From positions 1 through 63,138 of the forward strand of contig NZ_JACBYI010000043.1 of the NCBI RefSeq assembly GCF_019352175.1: a stretch of 63,138 nucleotides of DNA, in the 5' to 3' direction. The position numbers were made by a program, and so were the translations under genes. The notes beneath the pieces were generated by a model that searched no databases, was not told the DNA's origin, and saw only the letters and a program-made list of their open reading frames with translations. Numbering within the stretch: position 1 is the stretch's first letter; each line of letters starts with the position of its first letter. Shown one piece after another: positions 27,432 to 35,213 of this stretch. Origin of the DNA: Paenibacillus sp. S150 (GTDB taxonomy: Bacteria; Bacillota; Bacilli; Paenibacillales; Paenibacillaceae).

Positions 27432-27487
27432 GCGAGTCTATGTTTGTGCTCGTTCCTTGCTCCTGACGTGATCAGGGGCCGCAGACC
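27432..27487 (+). promoter_or_regulatory. candidate S6:S18-binding leader of rpsF
   Basis: The leader folds CTCCTGA (27460-27466) with TCAGGGG (27472-27478), leaving CCG (27479-27481) unpaired on the 3' side before CAG pairs with TTG (27457-27459). A bulged CCG beside a hairpin is the hallmark of the known RNA motif that binds the S6:S18 complex and represses this operon. An upstream CGAG/CTCG hairpin is also present. The assignment is inference. Confidence 0.5.
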
Positions 27488-27504
27488 ATAAGGAGGTGAA
27501 AATT

Positions 27505-27789
27505 ATGCGCAAATATGAAGTCATGTACATTATTCGTCCTGACATTGAACAAGAAGCCGTTCAAGCAGCAGTCGAAAAATTCCAAGGCATCATCTCCAAC
27601 GGCGGAGAAATTACAAAGCACGATGTGCAGGGTAAACGCCGTCTTGCGTATGAGATCAAGAAATTCCGTGATGGCGTTTATATTTTGGTTAACTTCAATG
27701 CAGAACCTGCAGTAGTTACCGAATTGGAACGTATCATGAAGATTTCCGACGAAGTCATTCGTTATCTCATTACGAACGACGTTGCCTAA
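27505..27789 (+). CDS. rpsF: 30S ribosomal protein S6
   Basis: 94-aa protein of the small-subunit platform that pairs with S18. It begins MRKYEVMYIIRPDIEQEAV and contains the GGEITK..GKRRLAYEIKKFRDG block. A perfect AAGGAGGTG lies 8 nt before the ATG. First gene of rpsF-ssb-rpsR. Confidence 0.97.
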   Translation: MRKYEVMYIIRPDIEQEAVQAAVEKFQGIISNGGEITKHDVQGKRRLAYEIKKFRDGVYILVNFNAEPAVVTELERIMKISDEVIRYLITNDVA

Positions 27790-27837
27790 GATCTTGACAA
27801 GCTTTGTAACGAATCGCTTATAAGGAGGGGAACAGAA

Positions 27838-28347
27838 TTGTTGAACCGTATCATTCTGATCGGTCGGTTGACCCGTGACCCGGAACTTCGTTATACTCCC
27901 TCTGGTGTTGCCGTAACGCAGTTTACGCTTGCCGTAGACCGCAACTTTACGGGCCAGAACGGTGAACGCGAAGCGGACTTCATCCCGGTGGTAACCTGGA
28001 GACAGCTGGCTGAGACCTGTGCCAATTACTTGCGCAAAGGACGTCTGACAGCCGTGGAAGGCCGCATCCAAGTTCGGAATTATGAGAATAATGAAGGTAA
28101 ACGTGTATACGTCACTGAAGTTATTGCCGATAATGTCCGTTTCCTGGAATCCTCGCAAAACCGTGAAGCTGGCAATGCTCCCAGTGCTCCCAGCGGCGGA
28201 AATGTACCTGAAGAACCATCATATGGTGGCGGCGGTAACAGTGGACGCGGAAATAACAATAATTTCTCGCGTAACAACAATAATCAAGATCCTTTTTCGG
28301 GCGATGGAAAACCGATCGACATATCGGACGATGATTTGCCATTTTAA
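27838..28347 (+). CDS. ssb: single-stranded DNA-binding protein
   Basis: 169-aa SSB. OB fold in residues 1-110 (MLNRIILIGRLTRDPELRYT), then a Gly/Asn-rich linker, and the acidic tail DDDLPF that recruits replication and repair proteins. Start is TTG after AAGGAGGGG; two TTG codons are adjacent, so the start is uncertain by one residue. Lies between rpsF and rpsR, the conserved Firmicute order. Confidence 0.96.
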   Translation: MLNRIILIGRLTRDPELRYTPSGVAVTQFTLAVDRNFTGQNGEREADFIPVVTWRQLAETCANYLRKGRLTAVEGRIQVRNYENNEGKRVYVTEVIADNVRFLESSQNREAGNAPSAPSGGNVPEEPSYGGGGNSGRGNNNNFSRNNNNQDPFSGDGKPIDISDDDLPF

Positions 28348-28367
28348 TAAGGAAGGACTGAACTGAC

Positions 28368-28640
28368 ATGGCTTTCAAACAAAGAGAAGGCGGAGACAAC
28401 GACAAAAGACCGGCACGTCGTGGTGGACGCAACAAGCGCAAAAAAGTGTGCTACTTCACTGTGAACAAGATTACTCACATTGACTATAAAGACACTGAGC
28501 TTCTGAAGAAGTTCATCAGCGAACGCGGTAAGATTTTGCCGCGCCGTGTAACAGGAACAAGTGCTAAATACCAACGCGCTCTGACCATTGCTATAAAACG
28601 CTCGCGTCAAATCGCGCTGCTGCCTTACACAACGGAATAG
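28368..28640 (+). CDS. rpsR: 30S ribosomal protein S18
   Basis: 90-aa basic protein (KKVCYFTVNKITHIDYKDTE..RGKILPRRVTGTSAKYQRAL), full length for the family with a Gly/Arg-rich N-terminal extension. Partner of S6 on the 30S platform. Confidence 0.97.
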   Translation: MAFKQREGGDNDKRPARRGGRNKRKKVCYFTVNKITHIDYKDTELLKKFISERGKILPRRVTGTSAKYQRALTIAIKRSRQIALLPYTTE

Positions 28641-28651
28641 GACGTTTTACG

Positions 28652-28679
28652 AAGCAGCCGGGCAACCGGCTGCTTTTTT
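28652..28679 (+). terminator. rpsR terminator
   Basis: AAGCAGCCGG pairs with CCGGCTGCTT over GCAA, followed by a T run. Confidence 0.9.
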
Positions 28680-28702
28680 GAAAGATAAGAATTTATATGT
28701 TT
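28680..28702 (+). repeat. partial copy of dispersed repeat (left arm only)
   Basis: GATAAGAATTTATATGTTT is identical over 19 bases to the left arm of the element at 41505-41606, again directly after a terminator. The right part is missing or unrelated. The remainder up to 28920 has no gene. Confidence 0.45.
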
Positions 28703-28922
28703 TGGGGTCCCGGCAAAGTACCTGAGTCATCATCGAAGCCAAGGCCCCACTACCCTGGAATTAACTTTACGGATGAGGATAATCGCTTAAAGGCCGCAAG
28801 AAATTAAACGCAACAAAATCCACCCCCATTTCCATCCTCTGTGGTGCCGCGTCAGCGGCATGGATGGCTTTGTGGGGTTATTTTGTTTTCTCCGCAAACG
28901 CTTATTTATGCTCTACGGGGAA

Positions 28923-28951
28923 TTGACGCAAGCTGAGGAATGTAGTAAATT
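28923..28951 (+). promoter_or_regulatory. promoter of the leader-peptide/MutS2-like unit
   Basis: TTGACG (28923-28928), 17-bp spacer, TAAATT (28946-28951). Start expected near 28958, about 26 bases before the leader peptide. Confidence 0.6.
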
Positions 28952-28983
28952 ACAGATATCCTATAACTAAAGGGGAAATATTG

Positions 28984-29007
28984 ATGTTGGTGAGCGTTCT
29001 TAACTAA
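28984..29007 (+). CDS. 7-residue leader peptide MLVSVLN
   Basis: ATG TTG GTG AGC GTT CTT AAC TAA with AGGGG 8 nt upstream (28971-28975). Its last four codons, 28996-29007, are exactly the 5' arm of a perfect 12-bp stem whose other arm is 29126-29137. A ribosome on this peptide would therefore open the stem. The short length, good ribosome site, promoter and downstream terminators resemble leaders of ribosome-mediated attenuators such as those of antibiotic-resistance genes. No match to a particular known leader is claimed. Confidence 0.6.
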   Translation: MLVSVLN

Positions 29008-29216
29008 GCAATTTCATATCATCTGATTCGTAAGCTGCTCAAATCCGCTCTATAGCGGTGTATGCGCTTGTGTTTGAGTGTACCCCGCAAGGGATATGTT
29101 CAAAGCTTAGGGTTAGGTGGATGATTTAGTTAAGAACACGTGCGAAGCGTCATATGGCCTCTTTACGGCTAATGTTCTCTTTGTGGTTAAACCGTGCTCT
29201 TGCAGCACGGTTTTTT
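28996..29216 (+). ncRNA. structured leader RNA ending in a terminator (candidate attenuator)
   Basis: Nested stems: GTTCTTAACTAA (28996-29007) with TTAGTTAAGAAC (29126-29137); ATCATC (29018-29023) with GATGAT (29120-29125); inside them AAGC/GCTT, CTCAAA/TTTGAG enclosing CCGCT/AGCGG, and ACCC/GGGT-type pairing near 29082. The 3' arm can alternatively pair through AGAACA (29133-29138) with TGTTCT (29173-29178) next to the terminator AACCGTGC/GCACGGTT plus six T (29189-29216). It does not look like a riboswitch class I know, nor like RNase P, 6S, SRP RNA, tmRNA or a T-box. Confidence 0.55.
29189..29216 (+). terminator. first leader terminator
   Basis: AACCGTGC pairs with GCACGGTT, followed by TTTTTT. 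Confidence 0.85.
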
Positions 29217-29287
29217 CTATTTCAGGCCTGGTTCCCCACCAAGTGGCGGAAACTGACTGAAGCACAGGGAGAGCGGCAGCAGGAAAT

Positions 29288-29333
29288 GAGGGCAAGGACA
29301 GCCGTAAGTGGCAGTCTTTGCCCTTTTTTGCGT
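29288..29333 (+). terminator. second leader terminator
   Basis: GGGCAA-g-GAC pairs with GTC-t-TTGCCC over a 14-nt loop, followed by six T, about 65 bases before the MutS2-like start. Confidence 0.75.
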
Positions 29334-29395
29334 TATGGATTGTTGAGCAAGCAGCCCGTCTGGGCAATCAGGAGATCAGAGGAGGAATAAGACGG

Positions 29396-30785
29396 ATGGA
29401 TGCACAGAGCCAGATTACATTGCAATATGAGGAAATTAAGCAGGAGCTTGGGAGGCACGCAGTATCTTATGAAGGAAAAAAGAGAGTGATTGGGCTGGAA
29501 CCCATGACCTGTCTGCCTGCAATTCACCGGGCGCTGGACGAAGCGGCAGACGCAAAGGAGCTGCTTGAGAGAGGGGCAAGCGTACCGGTTCCTTCTCTGG
29601 AGGGGATGGAATGGATGATGTCGCTCCTTGGAACAGGATATTTGTATAATGAAAAAGATTTTATGGCGGTCTCTGCGTTTCTGCACAGCTGTGGGCAGCT
29701 GCGCAAGTACATGCAGGCCAAGGAGCAAAGTGCTCCGCGGATCGCCTCCTATGCCGCATCTCTGGTGGAGCTGAGAGAGCTGCGGGAGGAAATTGAACGC
29801 TGCATCCGTTTGGGGACTATAGATGACCATGCCAGCAAGGGGCTGGAACGGGCCCGCAAACGGCTGTCCGCAGCCAGGGAGCGTCTCCAGCGAAAGATTG
29901 AGGCCGTGATGTCAAGGCATAAGGGGATTTTGCAAGAAAATCTGGTCAGTATGCGCGGCGGGCGGTATGTAATTCCCGTGAAGCGGGAATATCACAAACA
30001 GGTAAAGGGAACGGTTCTGGATCAGTCGACCAGTGGCCAGACCGTATTCGTTGAACCCTATGAGCTTGCTTCGCTGCAGGAAGAGCTAGAATTGCTGGCG
30101 GCTGATGAGTCCAGAGAGGAGATACAGATTCTAAGCATGCTGACAGGGCTTCTGGAGCGGGAGCAGCCGGCGCTGCGGCTGAATATTGAAATTGCGGGCA
30201 ACTATGATTTCATCTTCGCCAAAGCTAAATATGCGCGAACTCTCGGGGCAAGAAAGGCGGCTTTGAATGACTGCGGCTATCTGAGAATGAACGGTGGCCG
30301 GCATCCCAGGCTGGAGGGGATGGTTCCGATCAGTCTGGAATTTGGCAAAGGATATAGATCGCTGATTGTCACCGGACCGAATACCGGGGGCAAAACGGTA
30401 GTGCTCAAAACGCTGGGCCTGCTGACCTTAATGGCGCAGTCGGGGCTGTTGGTTCCTGTAGAGGAAGACAGCGAATTCCCCGTGTTCACGGATGTAATTT
30501 GCGTCATTGGCGGCAGGTACAGACCCCGGGGAAGGGTTTGCGTTGTCCATTGCAATTCTGGAGGAATTGAACCGTAAAGGGGCCAATATTATGGTCACTA
30601 CCCATTTTAATGAGCTCAAGGTCTTTGCTGCTTCCACCAGCGGCTTCCAAAATGCACGGATGGAGTTTGATAAGGATACGCTGCAGCCGCTCTACCGGCT
30701 TACCATTGGCGAAGCAGGTGAAAGCTATGCCCTCCAGATCGCCTCTGAAGGCAGGCTTTTTTCGCTATTTGGCCAGAGGCCATAA
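29396..30785 (+). pseudogene. decayed MutS2-type ATPase gene
   Basis: The first frame starts at ATG 29396 after GAGGAGGAATAAGACGG and encodes about 370 residues of a MutS2-like protein: core helices, then the connector MRGGRYVIPVKREYHKQVKG and the Walker A GPNTGGKTVVLK. After VFTDV (near 30500) the frame breaks. The match resumes in another frame at AGTDPGEGFALSIAILEEL and TTHFNELK. About 40 expected residues, including Walker B, are missing, so this is a deletion with frameshift, not a single-base slip. The reading then ends early after GEAGESYALQIA; the C-terminal coiled coil and SMR nuclease domain of full MutS2 are absent. It is almost certainly inactive. Confidence 0.85.
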
Positions 30786-30936
30786 GAGGGGAATTTGCAT
30801 TAAGTGCTTCACTTTAGAAGGAATATTGTATATTCTCAATAATGTAGTCTCTAAAGGCTGTGATTTTTAAAGGTAAGAGAACAATAAGGAAAAGACCTTT
30901 AAATAACGCTTACATTTCCGTGAAGGGAGGGATGAT

Positions 30937-32664
30937 ATGATTAAGCGCAGATCTGCAGGGCTGGTGCTGGCGATGGCTATAGCAATGGGAGCTGTGGTGT
31001 CTGCTTGCGGCGGGATCAGCCCCGGGCGGCTTTCCTATGGAGTTCTTTCGAATAAAGCGGCAGAGGCGCCTGCAGCTGGAGGAACGATTACATATGGATA
31101 CTCTTCTCCATTCCAAGGGTTGTTTGAACCCGCTTTTTATGAAGGCGAGGATGATTATCAGGTACTGGAATTTATTACAGAGCCTATGTTTACAGTAGAA
31201 GACGACTTAACCACGGTTCCGGGCATCGCTGCCTGGCAGGAATCGGACGACCACAGCGTGTTTACGTTTAAAATAAAGGCGGGTGTCCGCTGGCACAATG
31301 GCGATGAATTAACGGTCGAGGATTGGAAGTTTGCACTGGAGACCATTGCCAGTCCGGAGTATACGGGGTCACGCTACTACAGTGTCGAAATGATTAAAGG
31401 CGCAGAAGCCTATCATAAGGGAGAAGCCAGGGAAATCAGCGGCATTAAGGTAATAGATCCCTACACACTAAGAATTACTATGAATGGAGTGCGGGTAAAT
31501 GCGCTCGACAATCTGTGGCCGTACCCGATGAACAAGAAGGTTTTCAGCGGAATTGCGGTTAGGGATATGCCAGACAGCGATCCCGTGAGGAAGCAACCCG
31601 TCGGCATAGGGCCGTTTGAGGTGACAAATATCCAGCCGGGGCAGCTTGTGGAGATGAAGCGTTTTGATGATTACCATAAAGGAAAGGCTCTGCTGGATGG
31701 GGTGCGGTATAAGGTGTTTGACGATAAGGAAATCGTGAAGCTTCTTGATGAAGGTACGATTGATATTGCTCTAGCTCCAAGAGATGCATATGCCTCGCTG
31801 AAGCAGCTGGACCAAGTGGAGATTCTGCAATCACCCGAGCTGTCTTACGAATACATAGGATTCAAATTTGGTGCTTGGGATCAGGAATCCCAGCAAATTG
31901 TTATGGATAATCCCAAATTCGCGGATAAACGCCTGCGGCAGGCAATGTACTATGCGCTGGACCGCCAGGGGATCATCAACAAGTATTCTTACGGTCTTGG
32001 CAGTCTGCTTGAAACTCCGGTGCCCAGCTCCAGCTGGGCGAAGATCCCTGACTCGGAGATCAATACCTATCCCTACAGTCCGGAGACGGCAAAAGCGCTG
32101 CTGGACGAAGCGGGATACCTGGATAAGGATGGCGATGGATTCCGCGAGGACCCGCAAGGGAATTCATTTGTCATTAACTATGATGCCATGACCGGAAGCA
32201 CAACGGCTGAAGCCCGGACCCAGGCTATTCTGCAGAACTGGCGCGATGTCGGATTGGATGTTCGGCTTAACGGCGGACAGCTTAAGGAGCTCAACACCTT
32301 CTATGAGGCTGTAGAAAATGACGACCCGTCGGTTGAGCTGTTTAACGGTGTATGGGGGCTGGCCAGCGACCCTGATCCTTCCGGCTTGTGGAGAGCCACG
32401 GATCTGTGGAATTATCCGCGCTTCAGCTCCAAACGAAGCGAGGAATTGATCCGTGAAGGCGTCGGAATCAAGTCATATGACAAGGAATACCGCAGGCAGG
32501 TCTATTATGAATGGCAAAAGTTAATCAACGACGAAGTGCCAATGATCTTTTTTGCCGAGCGCACGAGCATTACAGCCGTCAGCAAACGTCTGCAGAACGT
32601 GCGGGTCAATTCCATGAGCAATATCATTGAACCGCAGACATGGTGGATAAAGGATGAGGAGTAA
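30937..32664 (+). CDS. oligopeptide ABC transporter substrate-binding lipoprotein
   Basis: 575-aa extracellular binding protein of the OppA/DppA family. A signal peptide ends in the lipobox VSAC (Cys24). Family blocks include WHNGDELTVEDWKFALE, GIGPFEVTN, YALDRQGIINKY and WQKLINDEVPMIFF. Substrate is probably peptides; the exact ligand cannot be read from sequence. No permease or ATPase genes are adjacent, so it must work with a transporter encoded elsewhere. AAGGGAGGG lies upstream of the ATG. Confidence 0.9.
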   Translation: MIKRRSAGLVLAMAIAMGAVVSACGGISPGRLSYGVLSNKAAEAPAAGGTITYGYSSPFQGLFEPAFYEGEDDYQVLEFITEPMFTVEDDLTTVPGIAAWQESDDHSVFTFKIKAGVRWHNGDELTVEDWKFALETIASPEYTGSRYYSVEMIKGAEAYHKGEAREISGIKVIDPYTLRITMNGVRVNALDNLWPYPMNKKVFSGIAVRDMPDSDPVRKQPVGIGPFEVTNIQPGQLVEMKRFDDYHKGKALLDGVRYKVFDDKEIVKLLDEGTIDIALAPRDAYASLKQLDQVEILQSPELSYEYIGFKFGAWDQESQQIVMDNPKFADKRLRQAMYYALDRQGIINKYSYGLGSLLETPVPSSSWAKIPDSEINTYPYSPETAKALLDEAGYLDKDGDGFREDPQGNSFVINYDAMTGSTTAEARTQAILQNWRDVGLDVRLNGGQLKELNTFYEAVENDDPSVELFNGVWGLASDPDPSGLWRATDLWNYPRFSSKRSEELIREGVGIKSYDKEYRRQVYYEWQKLINDEVPMIFFAERTSITAVSKRLQNVRVNSMSNIIEPQTWWIKDEE

Positions 32665-32668
32665 TTGC

Positions 32669-32729
32669 AAGCAAAGCCCGGGAGCCGCAGCCTGATGGAG
32701 GCAGAGCCCGCAGTTTTGCTTCTTTTTTT
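32669..32729 (+). terminator. terminator after the substrate-binding protein
   Basis: AAGCAAA pairs with TTTGCTT across a GC-rich loop, followed by CTTTTTTTG. Confidence 0.55.
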
Positions 32730-33067
32730 GTTGAATATGCATCAAAATGAAGTTTCGGCCGTCATATACTTTATGGAAGACAAGGAGCCGCAGTACTAAA
32801 CCTGTCGTTATTTGTTGTTTCTTTTTGCGCCGCAAGTGATTACAATAGAAATATTGTTTGTGTGTCAAAGCAGTTTTCCAAGTTTATTCTACATTTAGAT
32901 TGACCCGAATTCCGGAAAGGGGGGAATCCTAATATTGAGATCGGGCGAAACCCATAACAGCCGAGAAAAGCCCAGCCATGACTGCCAGGTACGTTCCAGG
33001 CAAGCATTGTAAATAGATCGCAAGCAATCATATCTACATTCCACCATAAAAGAAGGAATTAAAAATC
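32730..33067 (+). other. structured upstream region of the LCP gene
   Basis: No gene seen. At 32904-32945 CCCGA/TCGGG encloses ATTCC/GGAAT; further on GGGC/GCCC (32943-32973) and TGCC/GGCA (32983-33002) can pair. It resembles a structured leader, but I cannot assign it to a riboswitch class. Confidence 0.3.
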
Positions 33068-34111
33068 ATGAAAAAATTAAAAAAAATGAAGACAAGATAT
33101 ATTGTCCTGATTGCTGCGCTTGTGGTAATCATCGGCGGCGGCCTGCTGTTCCAAAAACCGCTGGCCGTGCTGGCCTTTGATCTCTTCCTGTCGGATCGGG
33201 TCGAGAACAAGCTGGCGCAGGAATCTTACCAGCCGCTCGTGAATGACAGCACCACTACGGTCAAACCCGAACCTGTTGTATACAAAAGTGACCCGTTCTC
33301 GCTGATGCTGCTGGGTACTGACCAGCGCGAGAATGAAACCGCACGTTCCGATACAATGATCTATGCGGTTGTACGTCCGGAGGATTACAAAATCCTGCTG
33401 ATTTCCATACCCCGGGATACGTATACCGAAATTATAGGGCATGACGGCAATAAGAAGGATAAAATTACTCATGCCTATGCGTTTGGCGGCCAGCAGATGG
33501 CTAAGGATACCCTGGAGAACCTGCTTGGGCATGATATTCAATATTATGCCACAATTAATTTTCAAGGCTTAAAGGATGCGGTGGACGCGATTGGGGGCGT
33601 ACCGCTGCCCATCAAAAAAGACATTGTAAACAAGGGCAAGGATCACGAAAAATTCACCATTGAAGGCGGCAAATCCAATTATAATGGGGAAGAGGCGCTT
33701 AACTACACGCGCTACCGCGAGGACAGCGACTTCAACCGGACGAAACGGCAGCAGGTATTCATTGATGTGGTGGCGAACAAAATGCTGTCCATCAGCCAAA
33801 TCGGCAACATCCCCGAGCTGCTGGACATTATGGGCGACAACTTCAAGACAGATATTGCACCTTCAACAATTACCAGCCTCGCCAAGAAATTCATGGGGGG
33901 CAAGGATATGGATATTTCCAGCTTCACGGTGATGGGTGAAGGCGAGCGAATTGACGGAATCTATTACGATATCGTTGATGAAGAGGATTTAACTGAAGCC
34001 AAAGCCATGATCGACAATTGGATGAATGCCAGCACACCGATCGGCCAATTAATCGAGCCGGGCAAAGCGCAAAATGCGCTGGAGCCTGCGGCTACAGCCG
34101 CAGCGCAGTAA
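33068..34111 (+). CDS. LCP family cell-wall polymer ligase
   Basis: 347-aa LytR-CpsA-Psr protein that attaches anionic polymers to peptidoglycan on the outer face of the membrane. It has a Lys-rich start, one membrane helix (residues 11-29) and an extracellular LCP domain with LLGTDQRENETARSDTMIY, the arginine-containing SIPRDTY, INFQGLKDAVDAIGGV and the NYTRYREDSDFNRTKRQQ block. The C-terminus is Ala-rich. AAGGAA precedes the ATG. Confidence 0.92.
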   Translation: MKKLKKMKTRYIVLIAALVVIIGGGLLFQKPLAVLAFDLFLSDRVENKLAQESYQPLVNDSTTTVKPEPVVYKSDPFSLMLLGTDQRENETARSDTMIYAVVRPEDYKILLISIPRDTYTEIIGHDGNKKDKITHAYAFGGQQMAKDTLENLLGHDIQYYATINFQGLKDAVDAIGGVPLPIKKDIVNKGKDHEKFTIEGGKSNYNGEEALNYTRYREDSDFNRTKRQQVFIDVVANKMLSISQIGNIPELLDIMGDNFKTDIAPSTITSLAKKFMGGKDMDISSFTVMGEGERIDGIYYDIVDEEDLTEAKAMIDNWMNASTPIGQLIEPGKAQNALEPAATAAAQ

Positions 34112-34126
34112 TCCCCGCAAGATCAT

Positions 34127-34172
34127 AAGCAGCAGCCATATGCAATCTTAATGGCTGCTGCTTGCTGTTCTC
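34127..34172 (+). terminator. stem-loop after the LCP gene
   Basis: AAGCAGCAGCCAT pairs with ATGGCTGCTGCTT over an 11-nt loop; the T tail is weak (GCTGTTCTC). Confidence 0.6.
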
Positions 34173-34290
34173 ATGTTATAATGAATTGGAACGGATGATA
34201 GGCTAAGACGTATAAGTACGGATGGCCCTTATAGCAAGGGAAGGGTAAGACATAATAATTCCTTCGGAACTCTTTGAGGAGGATCAAGAG

Positions 34291-34716
34291 ATGAATATTG
34301 CGTTTTTTTTACTGCCGAAACAGGAGGTAGCCTGCGTTACATTGGATTCAACGTTGCGCCAGACCCTGGAACGGATGGAATTTCACCGCTATACCGCCGT
34401 ACCGATTCTGAACCAGAATGGAGAATACGCCGGCACGGTAACGGAAGGTGATCTGCTCTGGTATATGAAGGATTCGGGCGGAGCAGTGACGTTCGAAAAT
34501 GCTTCAAAATATCTGCTGAAGGATGTGCCGCTGCGGATGAACAATCTGCCGGTATCCATTGATGCGGATATGGAGGATTTAATCAATTTGGCCAAGGTAC
34601 AGAACTTTGTGCCTGTGGTCGATGACATGAACCGGTTCATTGGCATTGTCCGCCGAAGTCAAATTATTGAGTATTGCGAAAAAGTTGTTTCGCGCCAATC
34701 GCAGGAATCGTTATAA
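34291..34716 (+). CDS. CBS-domain protein
   Basis: 141-aa protein consisting of two CBS motifs (TLRQTLERMEFHRYTAVPILNQ.. GTVTEGDLLWY and the second around VPVVDDMNRFIGIVRRSQII). A CBS pair usually binds adenine nucleotides, and in Firmicutes some bind cyclic di-AMP. The nearby gdpP gene degrades cyclic di-AMP, which makes this a reasonable but untested idea. GGAGGATCAAGAG precedes the ATG. Confidence 0.88.
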   Translation: MNIAFFLLPKQEVACVTLDSTLRQTLERMEFHRYTAVPILNQNGEYAGTVTEGDLLWYMKDSGGAVTFENASKYLLKDVPLRMNNLPVSIDADMEDLINLAKVQNFVPVVDDMNRFIGIVRRSQIIEYCEKVVSRQSQESL

Positions 34717-34750
34717 TCTCTTCTTACCGGCAGTTGAAGTAGGATGTACC

Positions 34751-34792
34751 AAGGCCTGTATTTCCGGCGATCACGGAATGCGGGCTTTTTTT
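34751..34792 (+). terminator. CBS-gene terminator
   Basis: AAGGCCTG..ATTTCCG pairs imperfectly with CGGAAT..CGGGCTT, followed by seven T. Confidence 0.75.
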
Positions 34793-34895
34793 GAAAGCGC
34801 AGACGGGCATTTCCGGGACGGTGGACGTCCCGTGTAGCTGGTAATTATTTATGCTATAATGGAGAATAATGCTTTTTGCCGGAGGTAGAGAGACT

Positions 34896-35207
34896 GTGCC
34901 CAATGTGCCGAAGGACCTGGATGTGGCCAAACGCGCCAAGGTAATTGAGTGGTTGAAGACCGAAGTAATTGATCAAGTTTCGCGGTTGTTTAAAGCGCTC
35001 TGGGAAGGCAGCACTGCGCGTGTAGGTGACAGTCTGGCCAGTCTGATTATGAGCTCCTACATTCTGGGGCGCAGGCTGGGAATCCCGTATCGTGAGCTTG
35101 ATGACCTGCTGCTTGAGAAGCTTAGGAAGCACAGGCAGGAAGGGCATCAGCTCGAAGAATGGTACCAGGATATATCTGCGTTAGAAGAACATATGCGTAA
35201 GAGGTGA
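34896..35207 (+). CDS. MazG-like family protein
   Basis: 103-aa all-helical protein of the MazG-like family found upstream of yybS in bacilli (AKRAKVIEWLKTEVIDQVSRLFKALWEGS..REGHQLEEWYQDI). The all-alpha NTP-pyrophosphatase acidic motifs are only partly present, so catalytic activity is uncertain. Start set at the GTG 11 nt after GGAGG; an ATG 27 bases upstream has no ribosome site. Confidence 0.8.
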   Translation: MPNVPKDLDVAKRAKVIEWLKTEVIDQVSRLFKALWEGSTARVGDSLASLIMSSYILGRRLGIPYRELDDLLLEKLRKHRQEGHQLEEWYQDISALEEHMRKR

Positions 35208-35213
35208 ATACTG

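Noticed and set aside
28996..29216. 6S RNA, RNase P RNA or T-box identity for the folded leader
   Set aside because: It is multibranched rather than rod-like, lacks RNase P core motifs and lacks the T-box sequence; the in-frame leader peptide explains the 5' arm better.
30480..30530. Programmed frameshift in the MutS2-like gene
   Set aside because: About 40 residues of the family, including Walker B, are missing at the switch, so it is a deletion, and the C-terminus is lost as well.
32890..33060. Cyclic di-AMP (ydaO) riboswitch before the LCP gene
   Set aside because: The conserved 3' block of that class (around CCCGTCAGCTAAC) is not present; only loose similarity was seen.
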